Below, piece by piece: positions 50,201 to 61,160 of a stretch of 64,000 bases of DNA (position 1 is the stretch's first letter; every line of letters starts with the position of its first letter). The notes beneath the pieces are model-generated. The model did not search any database. It saw nothing but the letters and a program-made list of their open reading frames with translations, and was not told the origin of the DNA. The position numbers were made by a program, and so were the translations under genes. This DNA is from Chrysomallon squamiferum (taxonomy: Eukaryota > Mollusca > Gastropoda > Neomphalida > Peltospiridae): the NCBI GenBank assembly GCA_012295275.1, contig CM022666.1, forward strand, positions 8,706,923 through 8,770,922, given 5' to 3'.

Positions 50201-50439
50201 CAGCACGGAAGCTTACACACAATCTATATGTACGGACACAATATCTGTGTAACATGAAACATGTTTCAATTTCCCCACACCACGATAAATAAATCCTTTA
50301 CTTAGAATAGTCTTCACTTTCAAACATAATCGTATTTCATTTCAATATACTTTTTTCTTTCTTTCTTTTTGACTCTTTGATAATACACTGACTGAACCTG
50401 ATCATTTTTTTTTCGTTTGGGGGGGATACAGGGGGATTA

Positions 50440-50700
50440 AGGAGCCGTGTCATTTAATGACATTATTAGCTACGTCGTCGATGACGTCGGCGGTTTAATT
50501 TCATCGAGTCAATGCAGGGTGGTGACATTTATATCTTTCGCTTCAACGACGTTCATGCGATTTATGTCGTTCGTTCCCTCTGCAACAAATTATTTCCCTA
50601 CATGCAGCGGGTTGGAGAAAATTTACTTCATTTTGACATCGTCTGGTTTCACTTTGACGATTTGCACCTGTTTCAGGTGTACGTTTGTTGCTTTGCCTTT
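50440..50700. promoter_or_regulatory. Unique island with paired CACCTG/CAGGTG sites
   Basis: Contains CACCTGTTTCAGGTG (50665-50679), an inverted pair of Snail/ZEB-type boxes. A plus-strand frame from a true ATG at 50512 runs 54 codons to TTTCAG|GTGTAC (exon end about 50675); its peptide is unremarkable in composition but unmatched. Upstream TGA in frame at 50482. Confidence 0.3.
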
Positions 50701-50708
50701 GTTTTGAT

Positions 50709-50738
50709 AATTGTTGTTGTTGTTGTTGTTGTTGTTGC
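50709..50738. repeat. (GTT)n microsatellite
   Basis: Ten pure units. Confidence 0.95.
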
Positions 50739-50739
50739 T

Positions 50740-51280
50740 GCTGAATTATAATTGTCAATATACCCCGTATGTATGAGTGAGTATGTCTGTTTCTGTACCT
50801 GTGTATGACTGTATCTGTCTTTGTGTGTATTTATTAATATATTTATGTATATACGAATTTATATATATATTACAAGAAATTCTTTAATAAATGCAGTTTT
50901 AATAATATTTATTAATATTATATCTATCAGAAATTAATTTAATACAGTTACAACGTAAATAAACTGTACAATCAAAATGTAAACAAACAAGTACCAGCAC
51001 GATGTAAACACATTCGTATCATAACATTGTAAATGTTGCACTATTAAAAGGTAAACATATTCGTATCACAACAGCTTATACACAGTCTATATATATGTAC
51101 GGATACAATATAATACCATTAACATTGTAAAAATATTCGTACCATTACGATGTAAACATACTAGTATTACGACGTAACTGTTGCACTACAGTATCGCAGA
51201 TCCTTGAGAAAGTGCTTGAAGAAATTTTGTGTGAAAGAAATACACAAAATATATTTTAAGCTAAATAAGTCTATTTATAG
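50740..51280. other. AT-rich spacer with diffuse repeated phrases
   Basis: Phrases of the type GTAAACA-ATTCGTATCA recur loosely at 50990-51180. No gene. Confidence 0.5.
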
Positions 51281-51285
51281 CTTAC

Positions 51286-51488
51286 CTTTAACGCTATCTC
51301 AAGTCCTGACGTAACAAACTCGTACCCGGATGGAAATCGACATTTCCAGTTCACAGAATATCCATGCGTGTTAATTTCGTCTACAGTTTCGAATTTGAGA
51401 AGATGACAAACATAACACAGTAACATGCTTTCGAAAATATCTCGTTTCATAGCAACACATAAATAATATTCGTGACAGTGGAATAGCT
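51286..51488 (-). other. Candidate coding exon (minus strand)
   Basis: On the minus strand the interval follows a CAAATAACAG acceptor-like site and ends AAAG|GTAAGC. One frame is open through all 203 nt (67 codons) with a protein-like mix including WKCRFPSGYEFVTSGLEIALK and several Cys and His. The frame meets a stop only three codons past the donor, as expected of a true exon. No family recognised. Confidence 0.27.
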
Positions 51489-51589
51489 CTGTTATTTGAT
51501 CAGAAGGCAATGTTTAAGCAAATATCATCATCAAAATTATTCATAAGAATTAAATTATTTCCCACGAAAATGAGTTACGTGAAATAGAC

Positions 51590-51990
51590 AAGAGGAAACG
51601 TCACATTTCGTGAATTCAATTTTTTCTGTTTTCGTGAATTCAACATTTTCTGTTTTCGTGAATTCAACTCTTTCACTTTTCGCGAAGTCAATATTTTTCG
51701 TTTTCGTGAATTCATCACATTCAATTTCACGAAATCTGGACTCATTAGTTTTAAATAAAATTATCACAGACGGTTTTTCATGAATTTTTTTTTTAAATCA
51801 TCACTTTCATTTTCTTCATGAAATCAACACTTTCAATTTTACGTGAACCAAACTCCCTATTTTTTCATGATAACAACACTTTCTGTGATCGTTTTTCGTT
51901 TTCTGGAACTAATCAAGCACTAACATTTTCGTAAAACTCATCACTTTAAATTGCCACGAAACGAAACACTCTCTCTCTTACATTTTACGG
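51590..51990 (-). repeat. 24-bp minisatellite (GTTTTCGTGAATTCAACATT type)
   Basis: GAATTCAA-type cores at 51612, 51636, 51660, 51684 and 51708 are exactly 24 bp apart, then decay with near-24-bp spacing to about 51980. On the minus strand the regular part reads as an 8-residue repeat (VEFTKTEN/IEFTKTEK). No start codon or partner exon is apparent. Confidence 0.85.
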
Positions 51991-51999
51991 CGAAACCAA

Positions 52000-52850
52000 G
52001 CACTTTCTACGTCAAAGAACCCAAAAACAAACGACAACTAAATTTATATACCAGCGCAGCAAATTCAGAGAACGTTCTAAACACAACGGCATCTAACGAA
52101 CGGAATAAAAAGCTCTTGTTCCTAAACATTCTCTCTGCTATCAATGTATATTATTGTACAGACTAATTCTGCCGTTCTTAGGCAATAGAATATGTAACGC
52201 GATAAGAAAAGTCGCATTGAAAATTCTAACAATATATTTTGCCGGGCGAGATAATAGTAGTAAATTCTTTTCATGAGACTGAATGGTAACATATATAGAT
52301 TTCTGCTCGCCGACAATGTCGCAGGCGAGGCATGGCCAGAAGAATAGGGCTTCCAGGCGGCACATACGTCCCAGGCATTGACCGTCTCATTAAGGTGAAT
52401 TGCTAGATATGAAATTTAATGAATGCGTCTAGTAAAAAATAGAACTAATAGATGATTAATTGTGCATATAACATTTTTACTACAAAGAGAGATGGAAAGA
52501 AAGGTTGATGGAGAAAGAGAGAGAGAGAGAAAGAGACTGACATGTAAAGAAAAGGAAAAAGAGAAAGGAACAATACATAATAACGAGGCGAAATGATAAG
52601 GACTGTCTGGGAATCTATCCCGTTACATAACTGGACAAGCCGGGTATAGAATTGTCCATATCACGGGTGGTCCTAAAGCCGATTGCAGGTTTTTGTGGAA
52701 AGGAACAAGGGGTAAAATAGAAAATTAAGCCGCGGGCAATTCGGAGCCGACTGGTTACCTCAATGGATAGAGTATAAATGAAACTGTTACTTGGAAAAAC
52801 ATGTATGTACCTGATGCATTCAGAAACAATTAACAAATACATTTATTATT
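52000..52850. other. Mostly unique stretch with GA patch
   Basis: 52190-52390 has higher GC (CGCCGACAATGTCG, again at about 53470). GA-rich 52490-52570. 52600-52790 is unique with a tRNA A-box-like GGTTACCTCAATGGATAGAG near 52753 but no B box. No gene supported. Confidence 0.45.
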
Positions 52851-52959
52851 ATTTATTTTTATAATTAATTATTACATTTTTTTATCTGAAGTTGTCATAT
52901 CGTGTTGCTGAAACAAAAATTAAAATATCACCTGTTAATTTATTTAAATATTTCTTTCT

Positions 52960-53060
52960 TTATTTACTTATTCATTATTTATGTGTATGCATGTGTGAGT
53001 GTGGGGGTGGGGGAGTCTTTTATATATATATATATATTATTTTTTTTTTTTTTTTTTATA

Positions 53061-53114
<54 letters not shown>

Positions 53115-53115
53115 T
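52960..53115. repeat. GTG, T-run and (TA)n composite
   Basis: GTGTGGGGGTGGGGG near 53001, T19-type run, (TA)n 53058-53113. Confidence 0.93.
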
Positions 53116-53379
53116 CAGTTCCTTTTTCCGTTTATTATTAATATATTATTATTAGTATATAATATAGAATAATATTTGTTTTCTTCATTATTATTATATT
53201 ATTTTTGTTGTTGTTATTACAATTATCATCATCATCATTATCTAATTAGTTAATTAATATATTTATATTGTTTAATTCTCCTACATTCATTTACTTACTT
53301 AAACTAAACAGATGAAACAAATGAATGCATGCTGTGTTTATTAATAACATGAACAAACGCATAAATAAATGAAAAAGAA

Positions 53380-53525
53380 AAAATAAATAAATTATTGCTG
53401 GAAACACGTTTCAAACACTGGGACCGCCATGGCGGAAACAATGAGTCGAACGACAACGTAGTCAAGTTCCGCAACATCGCCGACAATGTCGTCACTAGGC
53501 GACAGACGTTAGCTGCAGGAAAAAA
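53380..53525. other. Short unique CpG-bearing patch
   Basis: Shares CGCCGACAATGTCG with 52308-52321 and contains the palindrome-like GACCGCCATGGCGG near 53421. Possibly an ancient dispersed repeat. Confidence 0.35.
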
Positions 53526-53530
53526 ATTAT

Positions 53531-53574
<44 letters not shown>

Positions 53575-53617
53575 ATAGAAGAAGATGAAGAACAACAACA
53601 ACGACGACAGCAACTAC

Positions 53618-53686
<69 letters not shown>

Positions 53687-53690
53687 ATAA
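53531..53690. repeat. (AAC)n and (ATT)n
   Basis: (AAC)n 53531-53575 and (ATT)n 53616-53684. Confidence 0.96.
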
Positions 53691-53773
53691 ATCAATAAAT
53701 CAATAAATACAAATATTGAATATCTGATCCTTTTATTAGGCCGATATGTTTTATAAATCAACTTTAATCCTTT

Positions 53774-53860
53774 TTTTTGTTTGTTTGTTTGTTTGTTTGT
53801 TTGTTTCATTCTTTCTTTCTTTCTTTCTTTTTTTCTTTTTTTCTTTTTTAAAATAATTTT
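53774..53860. repeat. (GTTT)n then TTTC
   Basis: Eight GTTT units followed by TTTC and T-rich sequence. Confidence 0.95.
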
Positions 53861-54239
53861 TCTTCAAAATCGATCTCTTAGATAACGCGTTTTCCAATTC
53901 CTGTTTTTGAGTACACATTTGGAAAAAAAAAAAAAAAATTTAAAAATTAAAAACATTTTTGACAGATAGAAAAAAAGATGTCATTTTCAAGAGACGGCAA
54001 GCGGTCATGTCAGTTTCCAAAATGTGTCACTTTCATCAATAATGTCTGTTTCTCCACTCAAGTGTCATAAAGAGATGACAACATACCGAGTGAGAAAGGG
54101 AAGGATGATGGGAGAGAGAGTAGGGGAGAGACAGAAGAAAGAAAGACAGAGTGAAAGAGACAAGAGAGAGAGAATACATGAATACAGAGAAAAAAGTGCT
54201 AAAAAAGAAAGGAATGGAGAAAGAATGAGCAACTGGGGG

Positions 54240-54244
<5 letters not shown>

Positions 54245-54326
<82 letters not shown>
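54245..54326. repeat. (GA)n microsatellite, 82 nt
   Basis: Pure GA, preceded by 150 bp of degenerate GAGA/GAAA. Confidence 0.98.
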
Positions 54327-54329
<3 letters not shown>

Positions 54330-55012
54330 AGGAATGTAAATATAACGACGTATGTTTTGCGTCTCTGTTAACATCGTCTTTCGTTCGATACATTTCTCTT
54401 TGTTATGTAAATTCTCACTTTATTTATTTTGAAAGAAAATCATCTAACAGCCAAGCTGCAGCGGTAACATCTGTATGAAGCTGCAGCCAACGTCTGTGTC
54501 GTCGATAACTGTGGCAAATATCTGTATGAATCATGTACATAAGAAACGGGAAGTGTGAAAAATATAGGAAAATAAAATTAGTGAAAGAAAGAATAACGTG
54601 GGGTTTTTTTTTTGTTCGCTTCACAAAAAGCTATAATAAACAAAATGAAGATAAAATAATAAATTTAAAAAATAAATATAATGCGGTGACATTAAATATT
54701 TTTATCTCTTACAAAATAATTATTTTAATAAAAACAAGAACAACAATAATAATAATAATAACTATAATAATAATAATAATAATAATATTTGCATATATTC
54801 ATTAATTTTAAAATCTACAAGTCCATGACGTCACTTGAGTATATCCGATTATATGATAAATTTACAAGTTCAGTTTTATTTTAATTATTTAAAATATGCA
54901 CGCAGTGATAAAACACCAGTCAGTGCAGTGTAAATGCAATTTGATACTTCAGAATAAATAAATAAATAAATAAATAAACTAGAAAGCAAAACAAAACAAA
55001 CAAATAAATAAA

Positions 55013-55050
<38 letters not shown>

Positions 55051-55140
55051 TAAATAAATAAATAAATAAATAAATGCATGTCTTAATTAAAATAAAATAA
55101 AAATGTCGGTTTGCAATAATTTACTCATTTGCTTTAAGAA
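54330..55140. other. AT-rich spacer
   Basis: CRE at 54826-54833; AAT 54738-54785; AAAT 54953-54980 and (AAT)n 55012-55050. A small unique patch at 54440-54540. No gene. Confidence 0.7.
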
Positions 55141-56250
55141 TGATAGATTTCAGGATCAAGTCTAGCTAACCGCTTTTATCCAGATCTAACTCGCGAAATA
55201 CGTGACCATAATAATCCCTTCTTATCTTTCAGACTAATCTTCTTACACTAACACTGTTAGATAACCCAGGTCCCAGAAAAGGCATACTTGAACATCCTAC
55301 ACGTTTCATATGGTTCAGTTCTAGCCAAACATGCATCTTAGATAAATCATCCACATTAATTAATTGTGTGTTACTTTCTAACTTGAATCTTCAGCTATGG
55401 TCCAGGACATATATTCTTGAACCCACAGACCACCCACATACACAACACACACATACATTCATACACATATACATTTAATAATAATATGGCTAAGTTCTTG
55501 TTATCGGTTATTCAAATGATTTCATCATAAAAAAAAGTCCTAAATCTGATAGAAATCCATGAGGATCGTGCTTGAATCATTAGATTATCTATATGTTATT
55601 GTATACATTCGGTAACCATTATGCTCAGAGATAACAGTATTTTCAGTAAGAAAAAAAAATAGCAGAGAGCAGCAATCAACTGTTATACTACAAAGCAAAT
55701 CTACGTAGAAAACTCGTGGGAATTCTGAAGATAAAATTCCCACAAATTTCATTCATAAAACAGAAGAAAAAAAGAAATCTGTTTCCATTGAGATGCCTTG
55801 AGAACAACCGTTCATTTTCAAAGAAAGAAAATAAAAGATTCTAAAAAATCCACAAAAGTAATATTTCTACAGAAATAAGAAAACTCCTGAATGTTCAGTT
55901 CTCTGGTTTCGAACCCGTATTCATCAAGTATAATATGGAGATATATTCTTTTGATGTGGCGTTATCGTTCAAAGGCGAGTTAGATTTCAGCTTGACTTAA
56001 GTATAGACATTAAAAACGCATTGACAATATAGTATTTACTTTATCATGTTTATGTGTAGATTTTATCGACAGAAGAAATCTTGTTTGTTTCTACAAGATC
56101 TGATTCGCGAATAATGTGCTTGAGAGATAAAAAAGATAAATTGCCTCTTTGAATAAGACAATGAATTAAAAACACATGCGTACACAAAAAAAACACTGTG
56201 TTAGAGTTAGTGAGATAGAGACAAGCAGCGTAAGACAGAGAAACACTGAG
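55140..56250. other. Unique AT-rich kilobase with few microsatellites
   Basis: Second-longest repeat-poor stretch after the SoxB1 3' flank. A hairpin GTGGGAATT / AATTCCCAC lies at 55716-55743. AGATCTAACTCGCGAAAT (55182) and AAGATCTGATTCGCGAAT (56095) resemble each other about 0.9 kb apart. No long open frame. Could be a decayed mobile element or a transcript; neither is shown. Confidence 0.4.
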
Positions 56251-56290
56251 ATGGAGAAGTGAGAAAAGACAAGATATCAGGACACAGAGG

Positions 56291-56450
<160 letters not shown>

Positions 56451-56714
56451 TTATACACGCTCAGTGGGGATAACACTGACAGACAGACAATTAACAGTGT
56501 ATCTTTCAATTATTCTGCTTTCTTCAAAAACTTGGAAACAAACGTATTTAATTTTTGGTATCACAGATATAAGTATAACTTGGTTTGACAGAAAATAACA
56601 CCAAACATTTATTATTATTATTATTATATACATTATTATTATTATTATTTTATAATCATTCATCATTTTAAAGACAGGAGAAGTTGAAAAATGAAACACA
56701 AAAAAGATTACCAA

Positions 56715-56715
<1 letters not shown>

Positions 56716-56750
<35 letters not shown>

Positions 56751-56800
56751 AAAAGAAAGAAAGAAAAAGAAAGAACGAAAGAACGAAAGAAAAAGAAAAA
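56716..56800. repeat. (GAAA)n array
   Basis: GAAA tetramers with A-rich and CGAA variants. Confidence 0.95.
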
Positions 56801-56819
56801 AGAACGAAGCAAATTAAAA

Positions 56820-57110
56820 GAAGAAGAAATGACAGGCCTGTCACCCCTGAAGCAACAATTTTCTGTTTTAAAGGGAATCACTCGAGTTTGGTTCAAATCA
56901 TGACGACCACCCCAGTCCCACGATTCTAACTCATTTGCCACCATTGTCCACAATCAATTGTTTGCTGTGCCCCACGCTGTTCAAGAGGTCCGCCAATCGA
57001 CGCAAGTTTTCTGATTAGAGACCATTCATAGTCAAATCGGCTCGGTCCACGGGAATCCCCGCAAAGAGCAGCGAAGAGAGAAAGAGAGGTGAAGCCAAAT
57101 GGATTTGGGT
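56820..57110. other. Unique patch
   Basis: About 280 bp of moderately GC-rich unique DNA with GGTTCAAATCA near 56890 (B-box-like, no A box). No gene. Confidence 0.45.
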
Positions 57111-57290
57111 CTGGTTTGAGTACTTCGAGTTTTGAGTGCTGTGAGATTTGACTAGATTGAGTTCTGAGTAGACTGAGATTTGAGTTGTATCAGATTTGAA
57201 TAGTTTCAGCGTTGACTAATTTCAGATTTCATTTGTTTCAAATTTGGGTAATCAGAGATTTGAACAATTTAAAAATTGAGTGTCTATATT
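57110..57290. repeat. Degenerate GATTTGA(G)T minisatellite
   Basis: GAGATTTGAGTAG, CAGATTTGAATAG and similar phrases recur about nine times at 15-22 nt spacing. Confidence 0.7.
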
Positions 57291-57768
57291 TTTCGCTGTT
57301 TTGTAAGTGTAACGTTTTATGTGTGTTAAGTATTGTTTTTTGTTGTTGCTGTTTTCTTTTCTTTCTTTTTTCTTTTTAATTTTTTAAAATTATTATATTA
57401 CATGAAATCCTAATTGACTCCAATGTGTGACTTGACAGAACTGTGTTGCATGTGAGTATGGACGTTGGTGCCTGTTATTGTAATTGGTTGTATGTTAATC
57501 CATACACATCTACGAGTAGGTATGTTTGCTTGTGAATATATACAAATGTATATATGTATACAGTTATGCAAATGAATGTGCAAATGTGCATATTTGTGTG
57601 TGTATGTGTGTGTGTGTAGGTGTGTGTATAATGACACAGACAAAGCTTTCTCCTGCATCTGTTGGTAATAATTCAAAACATAAGAATTACTGAACCAGCC
57701 TATTCTTTTTATTGTAACGTCTACTTAGTTAATTAATATACAGTTAATTAAAGTAATAACGTACTTAC
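57290..57768. other. T-rich then TG/TA-rich spacer
   Basis: Includes degenerate TGTGTG and TATATG (57470-57640). No gene. Confidence 0.6.
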
Positions 57769-57819
57769 CTAAGAGGCAGGTTTTCTTACAGTCATTTCGT
57801 AAATATCCGATAAAAACAA
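57769..57819 (-). other. Candidate 51-nt exon (minus strand)
   Basis: On the minus strand TTTTTTCTTCTATTTCAG precedes 51 nt ending CTTAG|GTAAGT, a consensus donor. One frame is open (VFIGYLRNDCKKTCLL). The same frame also extends upstream through a hydrophobic stretch (TTLLMFIIMIIFSSISVV) that would suit a membrane helix if the acceptor were not used. No family recognised. Confidence 0.25.
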
Positions 57820-57899
57820 CTGAAATAGAAGAAAAAATAATCATAATAATGAACATGAGTAGAGTCGTACACCAAAATGAAAAATATGTAAAATTCAGA

Positions 57900-58270
57900 A
57901 ATTGTTGCTGATGATGTTGTTGTTGCACTGGTCGAAGAGGTATTCGTAGCTGTAGTAACACTGAATGGAGCAGTAGTGGCAGCTGCAATAATAATTATGT
58001 TCTGCTAGAAGTAAACGTTGTGATAATAGTGAATGTAGTAGTAGTAGTAGTAGTAATAGTAGTGGCGGAGGTAGTGGTCTTAGTAGTGCTTGTGTTAGTA
58101 GTTGTGGTAGTAGTAGTGGTTGTAGTAATGGTAGTACTAGTGGTAGTAGTAGTGATAGTAGCAATGGCAGTAGCAGTGGTAGGAGTAGTATTGGTGGTGA
58201 TCGTAGTAGTAGTAAGAGTTGAAGTAATAGTTATAGTAGTAGTAGTAGTAGCAGCAGTAATGGTGTAATA
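57900..58270. repeat. Decayed (GTA)n/(GTT)n domain
   Basis: GTA/GTG/GCA trinucleotides dominate 58030-58265. Frames encode Val or Thr polymers and are not genes. Confidence 0.93.
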
Positions 58271-58299
58271 CCAGCACACACAGTGCATGAAGAAATTAA

Positions 58300-59020
58300 A
58301 TTATAAAAACACTCATCGTTATTTACGTTTTTCACATTAGTTAGATTAGACGTAAGCACGACTGCAGTGGACAGTATGTCACTATTACTGTTAATAATGT
58401 TATATAACGTAAAAGATTTCTCAGAATTTTAATATCATTGAAACCAAGCAGTTCCAAACTATTTCATGTGGAAAGGGAATCTCAAGATTCCATTCGTTTT
58501 AATACGGCGATCATCGGCAGAATATTACGTCATCAGTAAACATGACGTTTACGTCACGTCGTAGATTAGTCGCTATCACGTCTTGTAATTCGTTTATCTT
58601 AAACGGGCGGCTTAAAAGCGAGAAGTTGACCAAACTTTGTGAAACAAAGCAGTGTTATCAGCGCGCACGTTCCGTTGTTATGAGAAGACGAAAACACCCC
58701 GATAAAATGTCGTCGTCGTCGCCGATTGCTACCCGTATCAAAAACGAAAGCGATATCACCCGCGTAAGAAACTGGCGCTATTTTACGTCAAACATCACGA
58801 GCGCAATCTAGCTGCGAAATGTTTGGTATATCACGGAAACAGGTGCTGCGGCGGTATCTTTTTAAAATTTACTTGGACGTTTTCAGATCCTGATAAAGTA
58901 TTTTCCAATCAGCGACGTGAAATTTTCGAGACATTTTTATCAACGTTTCTAGGTGACGAATACCGTGAAAACTGCTTTCCTTTTATTTTTTTCTTCTTTT
59001 TTACTGATATATTCAGGTAG
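58300..59020. promoter_or_regulatory. Large unique island with CRE variants and a SOX palindrome
   Basis: TTACGTCA at 58525-58532, 58549-58556 and 58783-58790, and CTTTGTGAAACAAAG (58635-58649), a perfect inverted SOX pair with 3-bp spacer. An ATG-initiated 89-codon frame (58542-58811, plus) is basic and Ser-rich without known motifs. A non-coding element is preferred. Confidence 0.4.
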
Positions 59021-59760
59021 ATGATAAGTATGTAAATAAATGAAAGAATGTAAATATTAAAATATTTATTTTAATTTATGTAAAAAGTATATTAATGATA
59101 CCTAGACGTTAGAGTAACTTGATGTGTACTGCTGATTTGAGCTGGGAAATAACTGAGACGTTCCACTGAAAACAATTGATCCTGTGACCAGAAGAACAAA
59201 ACTGAATGAAAATTAATGTCAGAGAGAAAAAAGAATGGAAAGAAACAGAGTGAGAAAAAAAAAGAGATAAATAATGAATGAATGAATAAAAGGAAGAAAA
59301 AATGAGTAGATTCTAATAAAAGTGAAAAAAAAAAAAGTATAGAGAAATTCCAACGATAAGCAATGTCGATAATTTATGTAGTCGAGGTAGTAATTCTAGT
59401 AGTGGTGGTAGTAGTAGTAGTATAATAACCGCAGTAATATTAGAAATAGCAGTAGTAGTTATTGTTACTGCAATATGACAAAAATAAACTTGAATAATTT
59501 CAAATACAACCGAATTTAATCAAGTTTTCTTCTACTTATCTTCTCGATTTCCTTCGACATTATTTTATCTTTCCCATTATTTTACATCTCATATTATTTA
59601 TTAAGGCCCTCGATGACCCTGGGTCTCTAGGTCCGTGTCAATCTAAAGCTTTTTGCTCAAATTAAACTGACCACATTACAAGGACAAATAAAACAAACAA
59701 AAGAAGAAACCCGTACTCCTGTCTCTATGGGCGTGCTCGCTTATTAACTTCCTAACATAA
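59020..59760. other. AT-rich spacer
   Basis: GA/A-rich 59215-59330, decayed GTA 59393-59460, otherwise unique. No gene. Confidence 0.65.
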
Positions 59761-60420
59761 ACGCCATGTTTGATTTTGCTTATAACCGGTGAAAAAAAGT
59801 CGTACGCGGAACCTTTAAACAAACACGGGCAAGCAACGCGAATGTTTGACCAGACGCAAAAAACAAATATCTAAAATGTTCAGTGGGCATGACGCAATGA
59901 AGAGAAAATAATAATTCGAGATTTAAACGTGATTTTCGGAACAGACACAACAATAAGAGAAAAATAAAAGAAAACACGAGTCCAGGCTTCTAGCCGCCAT
60001 TAAGATCTGACACCCGGATAGGATGTGTTATCGTGACTCGGGTTTTTTCGTGTACACTGGCGTATTTAACAAATTACTTGCCTTCAACTTAATTGGCTTC
60101 GACATTTTTTTTTTCCCCGCCCTGGTATTTAATGCAACGTTTCCGTACAAGATAAAACTATATTATTATTTAATTTCTTATTTCATTTTTTTTTTTTTTT
60201 TACTCCGTGTAATTGCGATATTAATATCGGAACGGTATTGGGTCGCCTAAAAAGCGACTTAGATCAATATCCATTTTTCTCTTAATGACGATTAGGGTGG
60301 GATGAGTGAGATGACACGTGGAGCACTGGGGGGGGTTAATCGGTGGCTATCAGTTCTGACGTTAAGTCTACAGGTATTGGGGGAGATTTCACTGGCGTCG
60401 GCGGAATTCGCAGTATAAAT
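59760..60420. promoter_or_regulatory. Unique CpG-bearing islands
   Basis: 59760-60060 and 60240-60410 are complex, with hairpin GTCGCCTAAAAAGCGAC (60240-60256) and GACACGTGGAG near 60316. Separated by T-rich 60100-60200. No coding frame of note. Confidence 0.3.
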
Positions 60421-60593
60421 CTTTTATTAAAAAACCATTACATAATTAAATTTCTTCTTCTCGTTTTTTGCCTGGTTTAATAGTCATTCGCTTTGTTTAT
60501 TAGAAATTGCTCGTTTCATAATTTCTGGATGTTTCTTGGTTACACATTTATATAATCTTCGTTTCTGTCATAATGTTGGTGTTGCTTTTCATA

Positions 60594-60595
<2 letters not shown>

Positions 60596-60652
<57 letters not shown>
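60596..60652. repeat. (ATT)n microsatellite
   Basis: About 19 pure units; a second ATT/TTTA block follows at 60818-60880. Confidence 0.97.
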
Positions 60653-60812
60653 GTGAGTTTTTTTTTGGTTTGTTTTGTAGTTATTGTTGCTGTTGTTGAT
60701 GTTGCTGCTGTTATTTTTGCTGTTGGGTTTTCGTTGTTTTATGTTGTTTCTCTTTTTTTATGTGATTCATTATTTATTTAAATTTCATTTCATTTTATTA
60801 TTATTTAATTTA

Positions 60813-60857
<45 letters not shown>

Positions 60858-61160
60858 TTTTTATTTATTTATTTATTTATTTTTAATCATTTTTTTACAT
60901 AATTATCTCAAGTCGATATTATTATCATTAATATATTAATGACGTCACTGTCATATGGCGTCACGATCACTCTTTTAGAACAGCTCTTTCTATAATCATA
61001 ACTGCATTAATTAATACCTAATTAATGAAACAATAAAACATCCATTTTAATTTTTTGTTTATTTAACCTCTTGTCCGGTGTAAAAACACATGACATAAAA
61101 AAGAAAAGAAGAAAAAAGATCTACTCGCTCTATGTTTACTTATGGAACTAGCGTCACATT
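60653..61160. other. T-rich spacer with CRE
   Basis: GTT/ATT-rich 60680-60880; CRE TGACGTCA 60940-60947; AT-rich to 61160. No gene. Confidence 0.6.

Noticed and set aside
49654-50257. Overlapping long open frames on both strands rich in Tyr/Ile/His
   Set aside because: They are translations of (TA)n and TATG arrays, open in several phases at once, with no non-repeat content.
52740-52790. tRNA gene from an A-box-like GGTTACCTCAATGGATAGAG
   Set aside because: No B box or cloverleaf can be drawn downstream.
57995-58288. Thr-rich and Val-rich frames on both strands
   Set aside because: Decayed GTA/TAC trinucleotide array; composition is entirely explained by the repeat.
58542-58811. 89-codon plus-strand frame with ATG
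   Set aside because: Basic and Ser-rich without motif; the sequence is dense in CRE and SOX sites that better explain it as regulatory.
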